DNA of 33,136 bases from Acidobacteriaceae bacterium (GTDB taxonomy: Bacteria > Acidobacteriota > Terriglobia > Terriglobales > Acidobacteriaceae): positions 1-33,136 of the forward strand of contig PLGG01000077.1 of the NCBI GenBank assembly GCA_003138515.1, given 5' to 3'. This document shows, one piece after another, positions 27,671 to 33,136 of the stretch; the first letter of the stretch is position 1; each line of letters begins with the position of its first letter. Both the position numbers and the translations under genes were made by a program. Under the pieces are notes generated by a model. It had not been told where the DNA came from. It saw only the letters and a list, made by a program, of their open reading frames with translations, and searched no databases.

Positions 27671-28807
27671 CTATTTCTCAGGAAAGCGTCGAGCCAGCGA
27701 TGCGTCGATGCCGCGCTGAATCGCACTCAGGTTTTGCTCGTTGTACGGAACTACACCGCACTCATCGAGCCAGAAAACATTCTCGCCTACACTCCCATCG
27801 GCAACATTCCCAAACAAGATGTACCGCTTTCCAGCTTCCAAATCCGGCGTGCCAGTCCAGAAAACCTCTTCCCCATGGCTTTCGCTTGAGGCAGTAAGTG
27901 TCTTGTTCTTTGGCCATGGCATTTGTCCCTTCAGGCTCCGGACAATACGCAGACGTGCGGATGAATCTTTACTGTCTCCCTTTGGCTTTTGTTCCTGCCG
28001 CGAGAGAACGTCGGCAATAGCAATACTCCAGTCTTCGCGGCCAATGGGCTCCAGCGGAGTTCTGCATTCCCTGAGTGCATTCCATAGAGCCTCATCGCCA
28101 GGTTGTGCCTCTTGATAAATCCTCCAGGCCGAGGGCATAACATCCGCTTCCGTCGTGCAGGGACGCCAGCGCGTGATGCACGAGAAATTGAAGTCCGTAA
28201 GCTCGCGTATTTTGTCCCGTCCCGCGAAAGGCGTGAAACCTGTCTCGAATCGGACACAACCTTGGCACCAGGGATACTTCTCGGCATAGTAATCCGGATG
28301 CTGCAAGCGTTCGGCCCTGAAATTGTCTATCGTCGAGAACGTATCGACCGCTCTCTCCATCCCTTCGTCCTGCCCCCAGAAATTCATTCGGAATCTACTT
28401 TCTTCAACGATTCCGTGTTCAACCCGTAGGCTGGCTTCAATGAAGGTGAATTTCTCGCCCAGAAATTGGGCGGGCCAAATCAGCCAATGCAGCCTGGGAG
28501 GGCGATCGTCGTTCCCTAGAAGGAACGCGTTCACAGGGTCCAACATTCGCACATAGAAGAAGCATTCCTCTAGCGTGCAGAACGATTCGCCAAGGCCCCA
28601 GGGACGCCACCGCTGCATGATCTTCTGCGCGTCGGCCCATGTGCCTGGGTGACTCTGCATCTCGCGCATGTCGGCCAGTAGCCGCTCCGCGCGCCGCCGA
28701 AGGATGCGCTGCTCAATCTGCACAAAAAGAGCGAGGCCAGCAACGAGCGCCAGAAGCGCCGCAATGGCAACACGCAACATCCTGCCCCAGCGCAATCGCA
28801 AGGTCAT
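27671..28807 (-). CDS. Membrane-anchored protein of unknown function
   Basis: 378 residues from ATG at 28807; a frame from TTG at 28843 adds 12 residues without a ribosome site. A basic start (TLRLRWGRMLR) and one hydrophobic helix (VAIAALLALVAGLALFV) anchor it, with the rest outside the cytoplasm or in the periplasm. The long soluble part has several Cys (for example FCTLEECFF, WCQGC, FNSC-like spacing) and a C-terminal GKRYILFGNV and NVFWLDECGVVPY. I do not recognise a named domain; the C-terminal part resembles proteins annotated as hypothetical in Acidobacteriota. It converges with the MFS gene, and the tandem repeats lie between them. Confidence 0.72.
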   Translation of the reverse strand: MTLRLRWGRMLRVAIAALLALVAGLALFVQIEQRILRRRAERLLADMREMQSHPGTWADAQKIMQRWRPWGLGESFCTLEECFFYVRMLDPVNAFLLGNDDRPPRLHWLIWPAQFLGEKFTFIEASLRVEHGIVEESRFRMNFWGQDEGMERAVDTFSTIDNFRAERLQHPDYYAEKYPWCQGCVRFETGFTPFAGRDKIRELTDFNFSCITRWRPCTTEADVMPSAWRIYQEAQPGDEALWNALRECRTPLEPIGREDWSIAIADVLSRQEQKPKGDSKDSSARLRIVRSLKGQMPWPKNKTLTASSESHGEEVFWTGTPDLEAGKRYILFGNVADGSVGENVFWLDECGVVPYNEQNLSAIQRGIDASLARRFPEK

Positions 28808-29341
28808 GGGTAATCCCGAATCTGACTTCTTAACTTTCCGCAATTGTATCGCCTTGAAGACAGGCGAAATCTTTCAGGCGGCCTTGGCCATGAATCTATC
28901 GTTTGCCGCGAAGACGTAGGGCAATTTGCACGTCGTGCCCGAATCACCGTCAACTCGGACCCAACGTGAGCCAAATCACGTCGATTTAATGTGCAATGGC
29001 GTAAACGGGCCATTGAACCAGCCATCGCGAAGGGCTTTAAATTGTATAGAAGTGTGTTGCTCAAATAACAAAGGGCCAGCAACGGGAAAATCTGGCCCTT
29101 GTCTTGCAATGGCAGCAACATACTTCCCGCACCAGCCGACATCTCGGCTTCGCTTGCAATCCGGCTAATGTTAGAGCGCGCCGCACATCGCGGCTGTTAA
29201 GGGTTGAGCGCCGATAGCGCGGCAGGCGGCAAATAAGGGCATGATAGGAGTTTAAGGCGAGCGAGATATGCTGAGTAGTGGAACGTGTGGCAATTGAGCC
29301 AGAGCGGTATGATGGCGGGCAGGGATTGAGGAGCGCTCAGG
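28808..29341. other. Intergenic stretch with an inverted repeat
   Basis: No gene supported. It contains the hairpin at 29071-29100 and, near 29170-29340, G+C-rich sequence leading to the next gene (ribosome site TTGAGGAG near 29327-29334). Confidence 0.4.
29071..29100 (-). terminator. Terminator-like hairpin
   Basis: AAGGGCCAG (29071-29079) and CTGGCCCTT (29092-29100) form a perfect 9-bp stem with a 12-nt loop. On the minus strand it is followed by a T-rich TTTGTTATTTG-like run, so it could end a minus-strand transcript; no gene is recognised feeding it. Confidence 0.45.
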
Positions 29342-29767
29342 ATGGAGTTGCGGTTTGTGTGTCGGTTCCGTTGCCATCAAGCCGACCATGAGTTTGTTCT
29401 CCCGCGTCAAAGCCCATTAGGAATATACGAAGATGGACGGTATCGAGCCAAGGATAAATGGCCAATAGATTATCTATGCTGGCAGCACGGGCAGATGTGC
29501 TTGGTTGGGCTACCAGCGATCCATCTGGATACAGTACCGGAGCTGCCCCTAGGGATGCAGTTGGCGTCTCTTTGGGAGATTGAAGTCGAATGTGCCAGAG
29601 AAAACTGCGGGCAGCGCCGGACCATATACACCAAGTATTCAGCAGACGAAACGCGGCAAGCCGTAGCGCGGCTCGCACTTGCACCGGGACTCGGGCTTGA
29701 ATGTGTAAACCGTCACTGGTTACAGGTTGATGAGTCTCGAATGACGGCCGTGCGGTGGGAACCTTGA
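29342..29767 (+). CDS. Small Cys-containing protein of unknown function
   Basis: 141 residues from ATG at 29342, with GAGGAG about 8 nt upstream. Cysteines at 7 and 11 (VCRFRC) and a CARENC pair near 84-89 suggest a small metal-binding fold. Other visible stretches are PIDYLCWQHGQMCLVG and EIEVECARENCGQRRTIY. Length, ribosome site and a good terminator downstream (29834-29855) support a real gene. It resembles uncharacterised proteins of Acidobacteriota accessory regions; no function can be given. Confidence 0.65.
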   Translation: MELRFVCRFRCHQADHEFVLPRQSPLGIYEDGRYRAKDKWPIDYLCWQHGQMCLVGLPAIHLDTVPELPLGMQLASLWEIEVECARENCGQRRTIYTKYSADETRQAVARLALAPGLGLECVNRHWLQVDESRMTAVRWEP

Positions 29768-29831
29768 TTGCCTGTTGCATCGCGCAGTAATCCGCCTTAT
29801 CCTTGGATTAGCCCAACGCAAGGATTCAGAG

Positions 29832-29857
29832 AGCCCCGCCTGGCAGCGGGGTTTTCT
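29832..29857 (+). terminator. Rho-independent terminator
   Basis: CCCCGC (29834-29839) and GCGGGG (29846-29851) pair around CTGGCA. The stem extends by one G-U and one A-T pair and leads into TTTTCTATTT. It ends the gene at 29342-29767 and lies just beside the 3' end of the converging XRE gene. Confidence 0.8.
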
Positions 29858-30086
29858 ATTTACGCCTCAATTCTAATCCCTCGAAGAATTCCCGCAAGGT
29901 CAAATCGAATGCCTGAGCGATTCTTTCCAGAGTCCGCACGCCGATCTCCTTGTGGCCGTTCTCCAGCTCCGACAGATGCTCTCGCGTCAACTCTGCATGA
30001 TCCGCCAGCATGGTTTGGGTCCATCCGCGCTTTGTCCGCAGGACACGAATCCGTCTCCCGATCCGCACGCAAATGTCCGTTGCCAT
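29856..30086 (-). CDS. Small XRE-family transcriptional regulator
   Basis: 76 residues from ATG at 30086, nearly all one XRE helix-turn-helix: IGRRIRVLRTKRGWTQTMLA, then REHLSELENGHKEIGVRTLE and IAQAFDLTLREFFEG. Such stand-alone Cro/C-like proteins are repressors of mobile elements, R-M control proteins or antitoxins. It faces a tiny membrane protein gene (30156-30341). The gap between them holds three alternating GCTTAC/GTAAGC half-sites (30112-30135), which are likely its operator and would give autoregulation plus control of the divergent gene. Confidence 0.88.
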   Translation of the reverse strand: MATDICVRIGRRIRVLRTKRGWTQTMLADHAELTREHLSELENGHKEIGVRTLERIAQAFDLTLREFFEGLELRRK

Positions 30087-30111
30087 GCGTCCAGCATCGC
30101 TGTATGCTTTG

Positions 30112-30135
30112 GCTTACACGTAAGCTAAGGCTTAC
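30112..30135. promoter_or_regulatory. Operator-like triple half-site between XRE gene and small membrane protein gene
   Basis: GCTTAC (30112-30117), GTAAGC (30120-30125) and GCTTAC (30130-30135) alternate in orientation, giving two overlapping perfect dyads with 2-nt and 4-nt spacers. The position between divergent genes suits binding by the XRE protein at 29856-30086. Confidence 0.6.
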
Positions 30136-30155
30136 ATCGGTGGGTTCCTGAAGCT

Positions 30156-30341
30156 ATGGATGAATCAAAGACAAATCCCGAGATTCCGTCTTGGCAGCCC
30201 ACTCGCCTTCAGATGGCGAAATGGCACATTAAGAATTATCTTGGCGCTGCCGCTCTGCTCGGCGTTATGGTTCTTGCTGTCCTTCTCTATCTTGCCGCTA
30301 TGACTGTCGTATCCCACCACTTGCCTCGGTGGTTGCCCTAA
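30156..30341 (+). CDS. Tiny single-span membrane protein
   Basis: 61 residues from ATG at 30156. A polar, Pro/Trp-containing head (about 28 residues) is followed by one hydrophobic helix, YLGAAALLGVMVLAVLLYLA, and a short basic tail. There is no clear ribosome site, so translation may be weak. The gene is divergent from an XRE regulator with an operator between them, a layout seen for small toxins, phage membrane proteins and element-borne genes. Function unknown; the toxin idea is inference only. Confidence 0.5.
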   Translation: MDESKTNPEIPSWQPTRLQMAKWHIKNYLGAAALLGVMVLAVLLYLAAMTVVSHHLPRWLP

Positions 30342-30377
30342 GGCCAGTCTACGCATGGACTCGATCGTGTTTTGCAC

Positions 30378-30416
30378 TTGACACACCATACACTATCATA
30401 TACTATCGCTTAGTGT
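30378..30416 (+). promoter_or_regulatory. Promoter of the transposase gene with an overlapping dyad
   Basis: TTGACA (30378-30383), a 17-nt spacer and TACTAT (30401-30406) form a promoter ending about 20 nt before the ATG at 30428. ACACTA (30390-30395) and TAGTGT (30411-30416) make an inverted repeat that flanks the -10 box and could bind a repressor. Confidence 0.55.
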
Positions 30417-30427
30417 GAGGTTGTGCT

Positions 30428-31411
30428 ATGAACAGCAAGAAACTCCCGACTAACCTGATGGCAGCTACTCGGTACTTCGCCGATCCTGACGTGTGTGTGG
30501 ACTTTGTGGCCGCGATGCGCTGGCCGAACGGCGTGACCTGTCCACACTGCGAGGGCAAGCGCGTTTCCTACCTGTCCTCGCGTCGCATCTGGAAGTGCAT
30601 GGCGAAGACCTGCCACAAGCAATTCAGCGTCAAGACTCAGAGCGTTTTCGAGGACTCGCCCATTCCCTTGGACAAGTGGCTGACCGCTGTGTGGCTCGTC
30701 GTCAACTGCAAGAACGGCGTGAGTAGTTGGGAGATTCACCGAGGCGTGGGCGTCACCCAAAAGACCGCGTGGTTCATGCTGCACCGCATACGGCTGGCGC
30801 TCAAGAGCGGCAACTGGGGCAAGCTAGGCGGGGAGGATGGCGGCCCGGTCGAAGTTGACGAAACTTTCTTGGGCCCAAAGCCCAACAAGATGCATGCTGA
30901 AAGACGCCTGAAAATGAGGCGGGGTGCGAAGGACTTTTCCAAGGCAGTCGTAATGGGGATGCTCGACCGGGACAGCCGCGAGGTTCGCGCTAAGGTGATT
31001 CCAAACGTCAAGCGAGAAGTCTTGCAGCGAGAGATTCTCAACCAAATCGAAAAAGGATCGACCGTTTACACCGACGGCTATGCGTCCTACGACGGCTTGG
31101 CCGCGAAGAACTACATCCACGAGACCGTGAACCACATGGACGAATACGTGCGCGGCCAGGTTCACACACAGGGGATCGACAATTTCTGGAGCTTGCTCAA
31201 GCGGAGTCTTAACGGCACATACGTGGCCGTCGAACCGTTTCACTTGGACAGGTATCTCGACGAGCAGATGTTCCGCTACAACAACCGCGCGACCAAAGAC
31301 AATCCACTGACTGACCTTGATCGCTTCCTGTTGGCTGTTTCGCAGATCGCCGGCAAACGGCTGACCTATCGGGAACTGACCGGGAAGGAGGCAGGGGCGA
31401 GTACCTTCTAA
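30428..31411 (+). mobile_element. IS1595-family (ISXO2-like) transposase gene
   Basis: 327 residues from ATG at 30428, full length for the family. The N-terminus is a zinc ribbon (TCPHCEGKRV, then WKCMAKTCHKQF). The catalytic core has D in VEVDETFLG (about residue 143), D in VYTDGYASYDG (about 215) and NFWSLLKRSLNGTY near 255, which carries the third active-site position. It would cut and join DNA to move the insertion sequence. I could not find convincing terminal inverted repeats on either side, so the element ends and any target duplication are not located. Several genes around it look accessory. A terminator follows at 31444-31476. Confidence 0.9.
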
Positions 31412-31581
31412 CCTGCCGCATTGGATGAAGAGACAGAACCGGGGGAAGCGGAAGTCTTAGGCCGCTTCCTCTTTTTCTGCGCCTCTTCCCGCTTCTTTAA
31501 CTCTGCCTTCGACACACCCATAATCGTTCGCATGGCGCTCGTGAAGCGGCGGAATTCCGGGTTGTCTGGAGGGGGCTTCAT
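31408..31581 (-). CDS. Small basic protein of unknown function
   Basis: About 57 residues from ATG at 31581 (ATG at 31599 or 31623 would lengthen it), with no clear ribosome site. It reads KPPPDNPEFRRFTSAMRTIM, then GVSKAELKKREEAQKKRKRP: a short helical piece and a Lys/Arg-rich tail. Similar tiny basic proteins are common as uncharacterised genes in mobile regions. Its stop codon overlaps the transposase stop region tail to tail by 4 nt, and the transposase terminator lies inside it, so one of the two annotations may be wrong. Confidence 0.45.
   Translation of the reverse strand: MKPPPDNPEFRRFTSAMRTIMGVSKAELKKREEAQKKRKRPKTSASPGSVSSSNAAG
31444..31476 (+). terminator. Terminator downstream of the transposase
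   Basis: GGAAGCGG (31444-31451) and CCGCTTCC (31462-31469) form a perfect 8-bp stem with a 10-nt loop, followed by TCTTTTTCT on the plus strand. It lies within the opposite-strand small ORF. Confidence 0.65.
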
Positions 31582-31597
31582 GCGATCATCATAGCGC

Positions 31598-32389
31598 ATG
31601 GGAATTGAAAGAGCACGAGGCATTCAAGCGAAATTAGATCGGGCCAAAAAGCATATCGCAGAGCTTAATAGGGAGATCGGCATCTTTCTTGATGGCAACC
31701 ATTATGCCGTCTCTCCCTATTTCAACGCGGATACGCGACATTGCGAATGGATACTCGACCGGGCTGACGAAATCCCCATTGCATTCTCGGCCATCGTCGG
31801 AGAATGTCTCCAAAACATCCGCAGCGCCCTTGATTATTTGATCTGGCAGCTCGTGATTGCCAACAATGGATCTCCGAAGTCTGGCGTCACCGGTTTCCCT
31901 ATCGCCAATGATTTTCATGGGTATTGCTCCGCCAACTTCAAACGAAAAATAACTGGCGTGCGGCCAGACATAGTCACGGCCATCGATCAATTGAAGCCTT
32001 ACAAAGGAGGGAATGATCTTCTCTGGCAACTCCACTCCCTCAACAACATGGACAAACACCGGTTGCTCTTGTCCGCGGCCTCGGCGGTCACGCACCGTCA
32101 TGTTTTGCCCACAGAACGGCAAATCTTGAGTTACTTCACCGACGATCCCGCCGGAGCCGACCTCTACCGTGGAGTTTTCATCCCGGCTACCAACGCCCGG
32201 TTCCCGCCGGTAGTGGGCGAAGTATGTCTCTCCATCCGAGAGTCGGAGATGGAGAACGATTTCACATTCAGAATGGGTATATCGTTCAACGAGCCTGGGA
32301 TTGTTGTAGGAGAACCGATTCTTGAAACGGTTCAACAGTTCTTTGAACTCGCCAGCGAGATCGCGTCCCGCTTCGAGGCTGACCTCTGA
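31598..32389 (+). CDS. Conserved protein of unknown function, HEPN-like helical features
   Basis: 263 residues from ATG at 31598. An N-terminal helix (ARGIQAKLDRAKKHIAELNR) leads to ECLQNIRSALDYLIWQLV and, ~75 residues on, LWQLHSLNNMDKHRLLL, a pair of motifs found together in a widespread uncharacterised family. The mainly helical RSALDYL and DKHR elements recall HEPN-type domains, but the RNase motif is not confidently present. The C-terminal ~100 residues look beta-rich (VCLSIRESEMENDFTFRMGI). It lies between the transposase and the pilin gene; no partner is obvious. Ribosome site not clear. Confidence 0.7.
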   Translation: MGIERARGIQAKLDRAKKHIAELNREIGIFLDGNHYAVSPYFNADTRHCEWILDRADEIPIAFSAIVGECLQNIRSALDYLIWQLVIANNGSPKSGVTGFPIANDFHGYCSANFKRKITGVRPDIVTAIDQLKPYKGGNDLLWQLHSLNNMDKHRLLLSAASAVTHRHVLPTERQILSYFTDDPAGADLYRGVFIPATNARFPPVVGEVCLSIRESEMENDFTFRMGISFNEPGIVVGEPILETVQQFFELASEIASRFEADL

Positions 32390-32469
32390 GGTCGTCGAGT
32401 TCTCGGCAAGTACGGACATTGCCGCTGGATTATCTCACGGAGTTTCAAAAACGGCGGTTTTCAGCCCTA

Positions 32470-32493
32470 AAATAGCAAGCGAAATAGCAAGCG
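32470..32493. repeat. Perfect 12-bp tandem duplication
   Basis: AAATAGCAAGCG occurs twice back to back (32470-32481 and 32482-32493), about 100 nt before the pilin start. It may be a slippage product or a pair of regulator half-sites. Confidence 0.7.
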
Positions 32494-32593
32494 GTTGCGA
32501 ACCTATCTAACACGCACCATAGACTTCAGAATTCATGGTGTTGCAAGTATATTTATGCCCTTGCAATTATTTGAACCAATAGGAGATGACCAA

Positions 32594-32779
32594 ATGAGCG
32601 ACCTGTCTCTGAAGCTGTATATGAAATTCCAAAGGCTGATGAGCGGCGAACAGGGCCAGGATTTGGTCGAGTATGCCCTTCTAGTTTGCTTGATCGCCCT
32701 GGCTGCGATCGCCGGTGTGAACCATGTCGCTACGGCGGTCACAAAGGTATTCGGCAACATCAGCAGCTCATTGGCATAG
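32594..32779 (+). CDS. flp: Flp-type IVb pilin
   Basis: 61 residues from ATG at 32594 (AGGAG at 32581-32585, 8 nt upstream); a longer in-frame extension to 32495 lacks this. The leader MSDLSLKLYMKFQRLMSGEQ ends in the prepilin peptidase site G-QDLVEYALL, with Glu +5 and Tyr +6 as in Flp pilins. The hydrophobic helix LLVCLIALAAIAGV follows. The mature ~38 residues would assemble into Tad pili for adhesion. No Tad genes are in the window; they would have to lie to the right or elsewhere. Start and processing site are clear. Confidence 0.92.
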   Translation: MSDLSLKLYMKFQRLMSGEQGQDLVEYALLVCLIALAAIAGVNHVATAVTKVFGNISSSLA

Positions 32780-33136
32780 TCAAAGTGTGCTAGATAAGCA
32801 GAAAATGAAGACCCCGATTGCCAGGGCGGCGCGAGCTTCTTCTTCGTAGCCATGCCCACTGTCTAGCGCCATTTTAATCCCCGTGGAAATTCAAACCGCA
32901 CCACTACCATCATCTAGGGTGTAACCCGCCCGGTATTGTGAGTTACTTCCGGATTGACGACAATTCGCTCGGAATCCGTCAAGGAAGTCGGAAGGCAATT
33001 GAATTCGCAGGAAAGAGCATCAGCGCACTCGTAATAAACAGAGCCTCCAGTTCAGCCTCCAGGTGAATGCGTGGAGTCGGTCCACGAGAATCGCAACATT
33101 ATTGCGAGGACGCCACAGACCAGCGCAGTGCCAATC
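32780..33136. other. Right end without a recognised gene
   Basis: No supported gene up to the window edge. AGTTACTTCCGGATTGACGA (32941-32960) is a further variant of the dispersed repeat. No terminator with a good T-tract was found after the pilin gene. Confidence 0.4.

Noticed and set aside
29768..30151. 127-codon plus-strand frame
   Set aside because: Overlaps the terminator at 29832-29857 and runs antisense to the XRE gene, which is clearly real.

Overview
The window looks like a chromosomal segment of a soil Acidobacteriota (Terriglobia/Acidobacteriaceae type). The grounds are a large Oar-like TonB-dependent receptor with an N-terminal carboxypeptidase-regulatory domain, a secreted YncE-propeller/phosphoesterase fusion, moderately high G+C, and a solitary Flp pilin. 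This assignment is an inference from gene content; there is no rRNA or other marker gene here.

Region 1 (1-12913) reads as a defence island. It holds a CD-NTase-like nucleotidyltransferase cut by the left edge (-), diverging from a DUF6932 nucleotidyltransferase-like/XRE pair and a nuclease-TPR protein (+). Next come a single-chain type IIG-like restriction-modification enzyme (-), a RES-domain protein with a HEPN-associated N-terminus (-), a truncated gene fragment (-), and a three-gene ABC-3C operon (nuclease-like effector, middle component, DUF3732 ATPase; +) with 4-nt stop/start overlaps. A perfect palindrome at 406-423 carries -35 boxes for both divergent promoters at the left end.

Region 2 (12914-15009) is gene-poor and degenerate. 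It contains a pseudogene broken by one in-frame TAG and copies of a short repeat.

Region 3 (15010-24020) is an uptake/regulation block: TonB-dependent receptor, OmpR-family response regulator, sensor histidine kinase, and a secreted propeller-phosphoesterase ending in a strong terminator. A 21-bp site (19/21 identical) lies about 300 nt before both the receptor gene and the phosphoesterase gene, which suggests that the kinase/regulator pair between them controls both.

Region 4 (24021-28807) holds a small secreted protein or lipoprotein, a PhnB-like VOC protein, an MFS transporter, a membrane-anchored protein of unknown function, and intergenic remnants of a short repeat that reads FRIAG-like in translation.

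Region 5 (28808-33136) is accessory: a small Cys-rich protein, an XRE repressor with alternating half-sites facing a tiny membrane protein, an IS1595-family transposase, two uncharacterised genes and a Flp-type pilin. No tRNA, rRNA or CRISPR array was found.
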